Source: Pseudomonas sp. UYIF39
GTDB taxonomy: Bacteria; Pseudomonadota; Gammaproteobacteria; Pseudomonadales; Pseudomonadaceae
DNA length: 64,000 nt
Assembly: GCF_029963765.1 (NCBI RefSeq)
Contig: NZ_JALBYU010000020.1
Span: forward strand, 1-64,000
Direction: 5' to 3'
Position 1 is the stretch's first letter; each line of letters begins with the position of its first letter. The translations under genes were made by a program, and so were the position numbers. Below, piece after piece: positions 24,354-33,130 of this stretch. The notes below the pieces were generated by a model. That model made no database searches. It saw nothing but the letters and a program-made list of their open reading frames with translations, and had not been told where the DNA came from.

Positions 24354-25601
24354 ATGCGTATCGCCATTATCGGCAGCGGGATCTCTGGGCTGACCTGTGC
24401 CTATCTGCTGTCACGTCGCAGTGAGGTGACCGTATTCGAAGCGGCCGACTGGATCGGCGGTCATACCCATACTGTCGACATAGAATGGCAGGGCCAGCGT
24501 TATGCAGTAGACACCGGTTTCATCGTATTCAACGACTGGACCTATCCCAACTTCATCCGCTTGATGGATCGCCTTGGAGTCGTCTCGCGCCCCACCGAGA
24601 TGAGCTTTTCCGTGAACGATCCGGAGAGCGGCCTGGAATACAACGGCAATAACCTGGACACCCTCTTCGCCCAGCGCGGCAATCTGCTGTCGCCGGGCTT
24701 CTGGGGTATGTTGCGCGATATCGTGCGCTTCAACCGCCAGGCGGTGGCCGACCTTGACGGCCACCGCATTGAGCCGGGCATGAGTCTTGGCGATTACCTG
24801 CACACGCGAGGCTACGGGCAGCGTTTCATCCATCACTACATCGTACCCATGGGCTCGTCCATCTGGTCGGTATCACGGGCCGATATGCTGCGCTTCCCGT
24901 TGCACTTCTTCGTCCGTTTTTTTCGTAACCATGGTCTGCTCTCGATCAGCCAGCGGCCACAATGGCGAGTGATCGAGGGTGGCTCGCGCAGCTATGTGGA
25001 GCCGTTGTGCAAGACCTTCAGCGAACGCATTCGGCTCAGCTGCCCGGTGATGAGCGTCCGCCGGGACGACAACGGCGTGGTGATCACTAGTGCGGCAGGC
25101 CAGGAGCGTTTCGACAAGGTCGTGTTCGCCTGTCATAGCGACCAGGCTTTGGCGCTGCTGGAGAAACCGACGGCCACCGAGCACGAGGTGCTAGGAGCCC
25201 TCGACTATGCCGACAACGAAGTATTGCTTCACACCGACACCCGCCTGCTGCCCAGCCGGCGCAAGGCTTGGGCCAGCTGGAACTATCGCCTTGGTGGACC
25301 CGCGCACGCCCCGGCGGCCGTGACCTATAACATGAACATTCTGCAAGGCCTCGACGCCCCGGCAACCTTCTGCATAAGCCTCAATCAGGGCGATCACGTA
25401 GACCCGTCGCAGGTGCTGGCTCGCTTCAAATATGCACATCCTCAATACAGCCTTGCCGCCATGGCGGCCCAGGCGCGCCAGGGTGATCTACAGGGAAACC
25501 AGCACAGCTACTTCTGCGGCGCTTATTGGGCAAACGGCTTCCATGAGGATGGCGTGGTCAGCGCACTGGACGTCGCCCAAAGATTCGGGGAGCGCCTGTG
25601 A
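24354..25601 (+). CDS. FAD-dependent oxidoreductase (flavin amine oxidase fold)
   Basis: A 415-residue flavoprotein. The dinucleotide-binding motif GSGISGLTCAYLL is at the N-terminus, followed by the GGHTHT segment and VDTGFIVFN typical of this group, with VFACHSDQAL before the second half. The C-terminal SYFCGAYWANGFHEDGV block is characteristic. Related proteins are often named NAD/FAD-binding or cyclopropene-fatty-acid-linked oxidases. It likely acts on membrane lipid acyl chains together with the DUF1365 and Cfa-like proteins; that link is from gene context. It overlaps the next gene by four bases. Confidence 0.9.
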   Translation: MRIAIIGSGISGLTCAYLLSRRSEVTVFEAADWIGGHTHTVDIEWQGQRYAVDTGFIVFNDWTYPNFIRLMDRLGVVSRPTEMSFSVNDPESGLEYNGNNLDTLFAQRGNLLSPGFWGMLRDIVRFNRQAVADLDGHRIEPGMSLGDYLHTRGYGQRFIHHYIVPMGSSIWSVSRADMLRFPLHFFVRFFRNHGLLSISQRPQWRVIEGGSRSYVEPLCKTFSERIRLSCPVMSVRRDDNGVVITSAAGQERFDKVVFACHSDQALALLEKPTATEHEVLGALDYADNEVLLHTDTRLLPSRRKAWASWNYRLGGPAHAPAAVTYNMNILQGLDAPATFCISLNQGDHVDPSQVLARFKYAHPQYSLAAMAAQARQGDLQGNQHSYFCGAYWANGFHEDGVVSALDVAQRFGERL

Positions 25602-26410
25602 ACAGCAGCCTTTGCTACGGTTGGGTCAACCACCGGCGTCTGGTGCCTCGGTTCCATGGATTCCGTTATCGCATTGGCATGCTTTATCTGGATCTGGACG
25701 AACAGGATCTGCTGCTGGGCCTGTCCCCGTTACTCGGTGCTTCTCGCCTGGCGCCGTTGTGCTGGCGAGAAACCGATTACCTGCCAGCCTGGACTCGTCG
25801 CGGTATCCCCTTGAAGGAAGCGGTGCGCGAAGTGGTGGCCAAGGCCTTGGGCCAGGCGCCCTGCGGCACCATTCATTTGCTGACCCAGCCGCGCAGTTGG
25901 GGGATTTCATTCAATCCGGTCAGTTTCTACTTTTGCCATGACAGTGACGGTCTCCTGGCGGCGATTGTGCTGGAGGTACGTAACACCCCTTGGCGAGAAC
26001 GTTTTCACTACGTGTTGCCGGTGCTGCCCGGTCAGCCCCGGCAGTTCTCGGTCACGAAGGCATTCCATGTCTCGCCATTCCTGCCAATGGATATGCAGTA
26101 CCACATGCGCTTTTACATTGATGACGCGCACATGCGTATCCACATGGAAAACCGCCGCGAAGGACAAAAAGTATTCGAGGCCGACCTGTCCCTGCGCCGA
26201 CAGCCGCTGGATGCCGCCGCACTGCAACGGCACGTACTGGCCTTCCCCTGGATGAGCCTGCGCACCCTCGGTGCAATTTATTGGCAAGCCATGCGCCTGT
26301 TACTCAAACGCACCCCGCTCTATGCCCACAAGACCAGTCAGAGCAGCCAAAACCTTGGTCATCACGTCCACGAGGAGCCCAAGCATGTCCGATCCAACTC
26401 TGAGCGTTAG
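25598..26410 (+). CDS. DUF1365 family protein
   Basis: A 270-residue protein of the DUF1365 family, which is nearly always found between this oxidoreductase and a Cfa-like methyltransferase. It opens with SLCYGWVNHRRLVPRFHGFRYR, then holds the LLTQPRSWGISFNPVSFYFC core and the KAFHVSPFLPMDMQY segment. The activity is not established as far as I know. In Rhodobacter related genes are in the singlet-oxygen regulon and some members of that set make furan fatty acids. It overlaps the following gene by 26 bases. Confidence 0.9.
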   Translation: MNSSLCYGWVNHRRLVPRFHGFRYRIGMLYLDLDEQDLLLGLSPLLGASRLAPLCWRETDYLPAWTRRGIPLKEAVREVVAKALGQAPCGTIHLLTQPRSWGISFNPVSFYFCHDSDGLLAAIVLEVRNTPWRERFHYVLPVLPGQPRQFSVTKAFHVSPFLPMDMQYHMRFYIDDAHMRIHMENRREGQKVFEADLSLRRQPLDAAALQRHVLAFPWMSLRTLGAIYWQAMRLLLKRTPLYAHKTSQSSQNLGHHVHEEPKHVRSNSER

Positions 26411-27644
26411 CAAATCTTTGGGCCTGGCGCCGTTATTCGGCGGCCTGGCCAGGAGCGCCGTGCTCACTCAGCTTCGCAACTTGCGCCAAGGCCGGCTGCG
26501 CCTGATCTACCAAGACCGGCAGTGGCTGTTCGGCGACGTCGGCAGCGCGCTGCACGCTGAGGTCGAGATCTTCGACGAGGCAGCTTGGGGTATGGTGGCT
26601 GCCAACGGCTCTATCGGTGCCGGCGAAGCTTACATCCATGGCTACTGGCGCAGTCCGGACCTGGCCGCGGTCACTCGCCTCTTCGTCGCCAACCTGGAGG
26701 TGCTCGACGCCCTTGAAGGCGGGTTGGCGCGCCTGGGCCGGCCGATCCTACGCCTGCTGCACTGGCTTAACCGCAACAGCCGGCGCGGCGCGCGACGCAA
26801 CATTCTCGCCCATTACGATCTGGGCAATGCATTGTTTGAGCGGCTGCTGGACCCGACCATGATGTACTCGGCAGCCATGTTCGACAGTCTGGAGCAGAGC
26901 CTGGAGCAGGCCCAACTGAACAAGCTCGAGCGTATCTGCGCCAAACTTGCGCTGCGCCCCGATGACCATCTGCTCGAGATCGGTAGCGGATGGGGCAGCC
27001 TGGCGATCCACGCCGCTACCCGCCACGGGTGCCGGGTGACCACCACCACGTTGTCCGAGGCGCAGTACGCCCATACCCTGCAGCGCGTCCAGGATCTTGG
27101 TCTGCAACACCGCATTACCGTCCTGCGCGAGGACTACCGCGACCTTGGCGGACGCTTCGACAAGCTGGTCTCTATCGAGATGATCGAGGCGGTCGGGCAC
27201 CGCTATCTGCCTGTTTACTTTCAGCGCTGCGCGTCGCTGCTCAAGGATGACGGCTTGATGCTGCTGCAGGCAATCACCATCCGTGACCAGCGTTATGAAC
27301 AGGCGCGGCGGTCGGTAGATTTCATTCAGCGCTATATTTTTCCCGGTGGTGCCCTGCCCTCCCTGAGCGTCATGCTGCAGACCGCCAGTTGCCATACCGC
27401 GTTGAACCTGGTGCACATGGAGGACTTCGGCCTGGACTATGCGCGGACTCTGCAGCACTGGCGCGACAACTTGCGTCAGTCGCGCACCGCCTTGACCGAG
27501 CTGGGCTATGACGACACCTTTCAGCGCCTCTGGGAGTTCTACCTGTGTTACTGCCAGGGTGGTTTCGAGGAGCGTACTATCGGCGTCGCGCAACTGCTCT
27601 GGGCAGCTCCGGCCGCACGCCGCGCAGCGCTGCCGGGCGCCTGA
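26385..27644 (+). CDS. cyclopropane-fatty-acyl-phospholipid synthase
   Basis: A 419-residue Cfa-type methyltransferase. An N-terminal lipid-binding part is followed by the SAM-binding LEIGSGWGSLAIHAA motif near residue 200, the family motifs SIEMIEAVGHRYLP and IFPGG, and the C-terminal YCQGGFEERTIG. It transfers a methylene or methyl group from SAM to unsaturated acyl chains of membrane phospholipids. The ATG at 26385 with GAGGAG eight bases upstream is chosen; the longer frame overlaps DUF1365 without sense. Light control would link acyl-chain protection to photo-oxidative stress. Confidence 0.93.
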   Translation: MSDPTLSVSKSLGLAPLFGGLARSAVLTQLRNLRQGRLRLIYQDRQWLFGDVGSALHAEVEIFDEAAWGMVAANGSIGAGEAYIHGYWRSPDLAAVTRLFVANLEVLDALEGGLARLGRPILRLLHWLNRNSRRGARRNILAHYDLGNALFERLLDPTMMYSAAMFDSLEQSLEQAQLNKLERICAKLALRPDDHLLEIGSGWGSLAIHAATRHGCRVTTTTLSEAQYAHTLQRVQDLGLQHRITVLREDYRDLGGRFDKLVSIEMIEAVGHRYLPVYFQRCASLLKDDGLMLLQAITIRDQRYEQARRSVDFIQRYIFPGGALPSLSVMLQTASCHTALNLVHMEDFGLDYARTLQHWRDNLRQSRTALTELGYDDTFQRLWEFYLCYCQGGFEERTIGVAQLLWAAPAARRAALPGA

Positions 27645-27645
27645 T

Positions 27646-28134
27646 TTGAGCAGGGCCTGGTTGATCGGCAACGCGCTATGGATGCAGGCCGCCTGGTGGG
27701 CTTGTGTACTGAGCGAGCGGCATCCTTGGCTGTTACTCCCCGTGGTGGCAGGCCTGTTGGTGCATGTGGCTGCTTGCCCACGACCTGGCGACGAAGCAAC
27801 CGCTCTGGCCTGTGTGGGGATGGCAGGCTGTTTACTGGATGCCAGCCTGGGTGCGCTGGGAGTCTTCGATTTTGCCCAGCAACCCCTTCCCCTGTGGCTT
27901 GCCTTGCTGTGGCTGGTACTGGCCAGTGGGCTTCGCCACAGCCTGGCGTGGGCCCGACGTCCCATCTGGTACGGGGCGCTACTGGGTCTGTGCGGTGGAC
28001 CTCTGGCTTACATCGCCGGCGCAACGCTGGCCGGTGTAGGTTTGCCTTGGGGCACCCTTGGCACGGCCCTGCTGCTTGCGGTGCTGTGGGCTGTATGGAT
28101 GCCAATCATCCTGCGACTGGCTGCGTTCCGCTGA
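27646..28134 (+). CDS. DUF2878 membrane protein
   Basis: A 162-residue protein that is almost wholly hydrophobic, with about five membrane helices, and fits the DUF2878 family that closes such operons. The TTG at 27646, one base after the cyclopropane synthase stop, is the likely start; the next in-frame ATG would remove the first helix region. The WMPIILR end lies on the cytoplasmic side. The function is unknown; transport or membrane organisation of the modified lipids is possible. Confidence 0.78.
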   Translation: MSRAWLIGNALWMQAAWWACVLSERHPWLLLPVVAGLLVHVAACPRPGDEATALACVGMAGCLLDASLGALGVFDFAQQPLPLWLALLWLVLASGLRHSLAWARRPIWYGALLGLCGGPLAYIAGATLAGVGLPWGTLGTALLLAVLWAVWMPIILRLAAFR

Positions 28135-28190
28135 TAAACAACAGCCTTTTGAATGCGTGAATATCGCCTACTTTGCCGGTTATTGTAGGT

Positions 28191-28727
28191 TTACGGCAGC
28201 GACTCCGGCTGACGGCGGAAGAACAGGATCACTTGTCCCAACTCGACTCCAAGTTTGCTCATATTCGAGCGATTGATCATCGTGTCTTCGTCCATCAGGT
28301 ACATCCAGTCGTCCAGATCCACTTCCCAATGCCTGCCGTCAACCGGCAGGTCAAGGCGATAGCGCCAGCGCAGCGCATTGCCAGCGACCTCGCCGCTAGC
28401 CTCTCCGACTACGTCGTCCGCACGACCACGCCAACGCCCGACGCCGGCCGGTTCCAGCGTCCAGACGCGCCGTTGACGCGTGCCATCGCTGTAGAGAAAT
28501 CGCTCGTCGAGGATCAATTGCTGGCCCTCGACGCGGCTTTCGATCTGGACATGGAAGCGCTTGACCACCTCGCCCGAGCGATTCTGGAACAGGCCCCAAG
28601 CCTGTACCGGCCGAGAGAAGAACGCCAGGAGATCCAGCGTCGGTCGCTCCTTTGCGTAGTGCTCCACGCCAACGTTGTTACAGCTGACCAGCAACAGGCT
28701 AACGAGCAGTACCAGTATTTGACGCAT
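28191..28727 (-). CDS. DUF3833 lipoprotein
   Basis: A 178-residue lipoprotein with the lipobox LLLVSC at residues 11-16. The mature part shows DUF3833 features: the RP.LDLLAFFSRPVQAWG segment, RF.V.IE..V.G..L.LDE.F and the late DDWMYLMDEDTMINRS block. It follows the chalcone-isomerase-like gene by ten bases on the minus strand, converging on the main light-regulated operon. The family has no known activity; the constant company of lipid-modifying genes suggests an envelope lipid role. Confidence 0.88.
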   Translation of the reverse strand: MRQILVLLVSLLLVSCNNVGVEHYAKERPTLDLLAFFSRPVQAWGLFQNRSGEVVKRFHVQIESRVEGQQLILDERFLYSDGTRQRRVWTLEPAGVGRWRGRADDVVGEASGEVAGNALRWRYRLDLPVDGRHWEVDLDDWMYLMDEDTMINRSNMSKLGVELGQVILFFRRQPESLP

Positions 28728-28737
28728 CTCAACCTCC

Positions 28738-29295
28738 TCACTCCGCCGGCCCGGCCATCCCTAGCAGTCGTTGACGCAGTTGCTTGTCCCGAGTGCGCGG
28801 ATCAAGCCAGATATCGAAGAAGGCGCGGGCGAATGCAGGGTCGTCGACCCGCCGGCGCAGCTGGCCGTCGACGAAGAACGTGCAGCCTTTGCCGGGATGG
28901 TAGACCCCGGTGATGCGCATTCCGGGCCGAACATCGACGAAGGCTTCACGCATTTCATTGGACCAGCGTTGGAGGGTGGACTCCTCTAGACGAGCCTCTG
29001 CCATGCGCTTCATTTCATTGAGGCTGACCTCCACCAGCGTGTCCCGGGAAAAGACACGGTGATAAGTCAGTTCGAGTGCAAAGGGCTGATCCCAGGTCAG
29101 CGGCAACCCAGAGCTCCACAACCGTGCGGTGTATAAACTCACGCCGAACCAGGTAAAGTCGCCGCTGCCCACCAGACGCCTATCGGGCAGCGCGGGATGC
29201 CAGTCCGCCCAGGCAGGTACGGTGAGTAACATCGCGACCAGCCAGCATATCGACAGACGATGTTCGAGAAAGCGTCTGGAATCAGCCACGTTCAT
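28738..29295 (-). CDS. chalcone isomerase-like secreted protein
   Basis: A 185-residue protein with a signal peptide (cleavage near WAD at residue 30). The GSGDFTWFGVSLYTARLW start and the later GVYHPGKGCTFFVDG fit the bacterial chalcone-isomerase-like family, a fold that binds fatty acids in plants. The ATG at 29295 is used; a TTG one codon earlier is possible. It is the first gene of a leftward two-gene operon with LitR-type operator C only about 30 bases upstream. It probably binds or carries an acyl compound in the periplasm. Confidence 0.85.
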   Translation of the reverse strand: MNVADSRRFLEHRLSICWLVAMLLTVPAWADWHPALPDRRLVGSGDFTWFGVSLYTARLWSSGLPLTWDQPFALELTYHRVFSRDTLVEVSLNEMKRMAEARLEESTLQRWSNEMREAFVDVRPGMRITGVYHPGKGCTFFVDGQLRRRVDDPAFARAFFDIWLDPRTRDKQLRQRLLGMAGPAE

Positions 29296-29323
29296 CAACG
29301 TCTCGGCCTTTTTTAAAAAATTC

Positions 29324-29347
29324 TATACAAGATTAGCTCAATGTATA
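29324..29347. promoter_or_regulatory. LitR-type operator C (TATACA-N12-TGTATA)
   Basis: TATACA and TGTATA with exactly 12 bases between, before the chalcone-isomerase-like gene. It is a symmetrical variant of operators A and B. Confidence 0.78.
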
Positions 29348-29775
29348 GTTTTTACGCCATCAGTAAAGTACGCGTACAATTTTTTAACCCCAAAGGAAGC
29401 GGTTGAGAACATAGGTTCCGTCGGCAACCCACTGGAGGTCTCCAACTTTATGCGCTAGAGGCTTCTTTGATGATCGTCTTTATTGGGTCGTTTTCAGCCG
29501 GTCACGACAGGCAGAAATCGGCCAATTTGCGCCTCTCACGACTGACCGAAGTCGCCGATGAGAACAACGAGACATTCCTTATTGATTAATTGCGTTCGGG
29601 TGAACATTTTTACCTGCTTGCGCAGCAGAAATCGGGAAGGAGTCAAATATTGAATTGCCATAGATCGGTCCATCCGCTATCTGCGTAATGAGGCGAGGGA
29701 CCGTTGACATGCAGGCGGCTTTGGAGCCAACACCGGACCGGTGCTGGCTAAATAGATGTCAACTTGGAGGGAACC
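29348..29775. other. intergenic stretch before the GGDEF gene
   Basis: About 430 bases with no convincing gene. A GTACAA half box lies at 29373. The cyclase gene must have its promoter in the second half, but no clear consensus stands out. Confidence 0.4.
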
Positions 29776-31203
29776 ATGAGCAATCTCACCGCCAGCGGCG
29801 AGTCACCTGAAGCCGTCCGCCTCATGGTCAAGGTTTACGCTTACTTGCTGCTCGTAGGATTTGCGTTTGTTCCGGCCTATCTGATTGGCTACTTGTACGT
29901 CTTTCAAGACCCCTCCCTTATATTCGAGAATCACCTGTTCCATATATTTGCGATCACGGCAGCCACCTTGGCGGGCTTGTTTGTTACTTACGTAACGTGG
30001 CGCTGCTATCAGTCATCGGGAGATCCGCTGCTGCGATGGATGACGCTTGGTTTTCTCGGTTTTGTACTGATCTACGCGTTGCATGGTGCGTTCACCGGGC
30101 TTGCTCACCACAATATCTGGCTCTTCCTGCTTTATGGACCGGCCTCTCGACTGGTCATGTCAATTCTGCTGTTAGTCGGACTACTGTCGTACCACCGGCC
30201 ACCTGATGCCGCGGCCCAACGAATGAAGGCCCGCCCGTGGTTGACCTGGATAGGACTGTTCCTGCTGGTTGACGTGGCAGTGGCGTACGTCGCGAATTCG
30301 CCAATCGCCGGCGAGCTCGCGGTGCGCCTCTCGATGGAAGGTGGTGCCCTCATTCTTTCCACATTGACCGTGGCAATACTCCTGCTGCGCCGCATCCGTT
30401 CGCCGCTGATGATGATTTTTGTCATCTCGGTCACCGCGTTCGCGCTGTCATCGCTTGCCTTCATCCTTGCACGTCCGTGGAACCACATGTGGTGGCTCGC
30501 TCATGCGATCTTCGCCGGTGGATTCTTCATGTTGAGCTATGGAGTAGTGCAAGCGTTCCTCACCACGCGGTCGTTCTCGAAGATTTACAGCCAAGAGGAG
30601 CTGATGGTGCGTCTGGCCGAAGCGATGGCGTATACCGAGAGCGCCCTGCAGGAACTCCAGCGCACGAATCAAGAACTCGGGCACCTTGCGGCCACCGATC
30701 CACTGACTGGCGCTGATAATCGGCGTCGGTTCATGGAGCGGGTCGAAGTCGAAATGGGCCGGACCAAGCGCGGCGGTGAGCCGTTCTCCGTGTTGGCACT
30801 CGATCTGGATAATTTCAAGTCCATCAACGATCGCTTCGGGCATCAGGTTGGCGATGACATCCTGAAGGATTTCGTGGAGAAATGCCTCGACTCGATCCGC
30901 CCGTATGACGGCGTAGCCCGAGTGGGCGGGGAAGAATTCATGATTCTGCTACCGCAGACTTCACTTGAAGGCGCGCACGTAATCGCCGAGCGTCTGCGAA
31001 GCACCGTTGCAAATAATTCTTTTCATGGCCTGCAGCGGTTAACCGTGGTCACCGTGAGCATCGGCGTATCGCAATCCGGCCGCGACGGCGACACCATCGA
31101 GGCCATTCTGCGTACAGCCGATCAACGCCTGTATCACGCTAAACACGAAGGTCGTAACCGCGTGGTCACCACCATCAAAACCAGCCTCCAATCTCTGCCC
31201 TGA
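29776..31203 (+). CDS. membrane diguanylate cyclase (GGDEF)
   Basis: A 475-residue protein. Residues 15-265 hold about eight membrane helices in an uncharacterised sensor module, then a short helical linker (VRLAEAMAYTESALQELQRTNQ) and a GGDEF domain from about 300. The active-site motif is GGEEF, a functional variant, and an inhibitory I-site RPYD lies exactly five residues before it, so product inhibition is expected. It makes c-di-GMP from two GTP. GGAGG lies six bases before the ATG at 29776. It stands alone; its stimulus is unknown. Confidence 0.9.
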   Translation: MSNLTASGESPEAVRLMVKVYAYLLLVGFAFVPAYLIGYLYVFQDPSLIFENHLFHIFAITAATLAGLFVTYVTWRCYQSSGDPLLRWMTLGFLGFVLIYALHGAFTGLAHHNIWLFLLYGPASRLVMSILLLVGLLSYHRPPDAAAQRMKARPWLTWIGLFLLVDVAVAYVANSPIAGELAVRLSMEGGALILSTLTVAILLLRRIRSPLMMIFVISVTAFALSSLAFILARPWNHMWWLAHAIFAGGFFMLSYGVVQAFLTTRSFSKIYSQEELMVRLAEAMAYTESALQELQRTNQELGHLAATDPLTGADNRRRFMERVEVEMGRTKRGGEPFSVLALDLDNFKSINDRFGHQVGDDILKDFVEKCLDSIRPYDGVARVGGEEFMILLPQTSLEGAHVIAERLRSTVANNSFHGLQRLTVVTVSIGVSQSGRDGDTIEAILRTADQRLYHAKHEGRNRVVTTIKTSLQSLP

Positions 31204-31269
31204 CCATCCTCTCGAAGTCACTGGGCTAATCGAAGGGACGGCACCGCACCTGTTGTGGATGGAACATCC

Positions 31270-31890
31270 CTACTTCGCCGACCCACCACGCGGCTTATAA
31301 AAAAGAAACATCGAGGTCTCGGTAGTCTTGATGTATTTCTTGGCCCAAGCGGGTTTCACCTTCCGGTCGTGGAAATACATCGCGCCGCGGGTTCGATCGT
31401 TGAGTTGCTTGTTGAGCGCCTTGCGCGCGATTTCCTTGGCAATCGCGTATTGGGTTTCTTCCTGGACCTGATCCGAGCGTCCATCACACCACCACGAAAA
31501 CTGACAATTCTTGGTTTCAGAACCCTGCTTGACCACGGCGCACACCGTGTCCGGAAAGCCCTCGTGGCCCAGGCGGTTCATGACAACGCCGGCGACGGCT
31601 TCCATGTCGGCGGACGATTTGCCTTTGGCTTCCCAATAGATGGAGCGGGCCAGACAGGTAATTGCATCGTCCATGGGCGACTGACCGGCCGGATCGACCG
31701 CTTGAGCCTCGGAGGTGGTGATGGTTTCGGACTTGGGTACCGGCACATCGGTGCCCTTCTCCGCGGCTTTCTGCTCAAGGACCTCGGCCTTGTCCTCAGC
31801 CACTTCCTTTTTTTGCTCCTGCTCGGACGCGATGGCGTGGCCGGCGAGAAGGGTTATTGCCAAGCAGGTGGCTATCCAGATAACTCGCAT
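31270..31890 (-). CDS. SleB-type cell wall hydrolase
   Basis: A 206-residue protein with a signal peptide (cleavage near AIASE, residue 22), a charged Glu/Lys-rich linker to about residue 75 and a Hydrolase_2/SleB catalytic domain. The domain is recognised by ARSIYWEAKG, VAGVVMNRLGHEGFPDTVC, CQFSWWCDG and GAMYFHD. SleB-like enzymes are lytic transglycosylases or amidases acting on peptidoglycan. The ATG at 31890 has AGGG upstream and begins the signal peptide. It is monocistronic. Confidence 0.88.
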   Translation of the reverse strand: MRVIWIATCLAITLLAGHAIASEQEQKKEVAEDKAEVLEQKAAEKGTDVPVPKSETITTSEAQAVDPAGQSPMDDAITCLARSIYWEAKGKSSADMEAVAGVVMNRLGHEGFPDTVCAVVKQGSETKNCQFSWWCDGRSDQVQEETQYAIAKEIARKALNKQLNDRTRGAMYFHDRKVKPAWAKKYIKTTETSMFLFYKPRGGSAK

Positions 31891-32065
31891 GATCGACCCT
31901 TCGGACGGAACGGGAAGCACGCCACACTGGCGACTTTGCTTGATTGTAGTTGCCAAAATTCATTCCAACAGACGGACAAAAAAGCTGCCTTGGGGCGTGA
32001 AAAGTCATTGCGCTCGCGGGGGTGAAATCGCGCATCATGGGCGCAGTCAGCTCAAGGGGATTTCC

Positions 32066-32917
32066 ATGCGTTTCAAATCATCTGCTATGCGTCTTGCCAC
32101 GTTGTCACTGGGGATGTTGTTCGCCGTGAATGCGTTGTCGGCCGACGAGAAACAACTGATTGATTCGATCAACCTCTACCGCAGCCAGGTGCAGCGCTGC
32201 GCAGGTCAGGTATCGCAGGAACTGCCACCGCTGGCCGGCGACCCACGGCTGGCGCTGAACGCCAACAGCGTCGGCAATCTGCAGCAGGCAATGGCCAGCG
32301 CGGGTTATCCGATGAAGAATGTACAGGCGATCAGCCTGACGGGGCCGCGCGATGCGCCGTCGGCGATGAAAGCCATTCAGGAGAGTTTTTGCCAGATCGT
32401 GCTGGACCCGCAATTCGTCGATGTCGGCGTCAGCCACCAGGACCGCGAGTGGCGTATCGTGCTGGCGCGTCCACTGTTGAGCGCTCGCCTGGGCGACTGG
32501 CAGGCGGAAGGTCAGAAGCTGTTGGCCGAACTCAACATCGCACGCAGTCAGCCGCGCCAGTGCGGCACGCAATCCTTTGCCGCCGCCACGCCACTGGCCT
32601 GGAACGCAACGCTGGCGACGGCGGCCGAGGAACACGCCCGGTCAATGGCCAACAACAATTACTTCGATCACAAGGACCGCGATGGCCGCATGCCGGGTGA
32701 CCGGGCTGAATTGGCAGGTTATGGCGGCGGGCAGATCGGCGAGACTATCGCTGCCGGCCAAGACACCGTGCGCAAGGTGGTCGATGGCTGGGTGTCCAGC
32801 GCCGGTCACTGCGCGAACCTGATGAACCCAAATTACCGGGAGTTGGGGGCTGCGTATGCGGTGGATCCGAAGAGTGATTCGGGGATCTACTGGACGGCGA
32901 TGTTCGGGGCGCAGTGA
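32066..32917 (+). CDS. CAP-domain secreted protein
   Basis: A 283-residue exported protein with a signal peptide ending near LSAD (residue 26). The C-terminal half is a CAP (SCP/PR1) domain: LAWNATLATAAEEHARSMA, YFDHKDRDGR with the family His, GQIGETIAAGQ, VVDGWVSSAGHCANLMNP and the late YWTAMFG. The N-terminal half looks like a decayed or diverged duplicate of the same fold (LIDSINLYRSQ). AAGGGG precedes the ATG. The role of bacterial CAP proteins is poorly known; binding of sterols or small lipids is one idea. Confidence 0.88.
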   Translation: MRFKSSAMRLATLSLGMLFAVNALSADEKQLIDSINLYRSQVQRCAGQVSQELPPLAGDPRLALNANSVGNLQQAMASAGYPMKNVQAISLTGPRDAPSAMKAIQESFCQIVLDPQFVDVGVSHQDREWRIVLARPLLSARLGDWQAEGQKLLAELNIARSQPRQCGTQSFAAATPLAWNATLATAAEEHARSMANNNYFDHKDRDGRMPGDRAELAGYGGGQIGETIAAGQDTVRKVVDGWVSSAGHCANLMNPNYRELGAAYAVDPKSDSGIYWTAMFGAQ

Positions 32918-32937
32918 GTTCGGGACGCCAGATAGTA

Positions 32938-32978
32938 AAAAACCCGAAGCCCTGTCATGGGGCTCCGGGTTTCTTTTT
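32938..32978 (+). terminator. terminator of the CAP-domain gene
   Basis: A stem of AACCCG-AAGCCC paired with GGGGCT-CCGGGTT, followed by TCTTTTT. Confidence 0.88.
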
Positions 32979-33130
32979 GTGGCGATCGTCAGTGGGTACA
33001 TCCATCATCGATTCCGTCGATCAGCCGGTCATTAATAGTGATTGGACGCCCACTCTAGTTGTTCTTAGCCTGCACTCAACAACTCCGTAAATAGCGGAAT
33101 ACTCATTTCACGGATGCAGGCGAGAATGTC

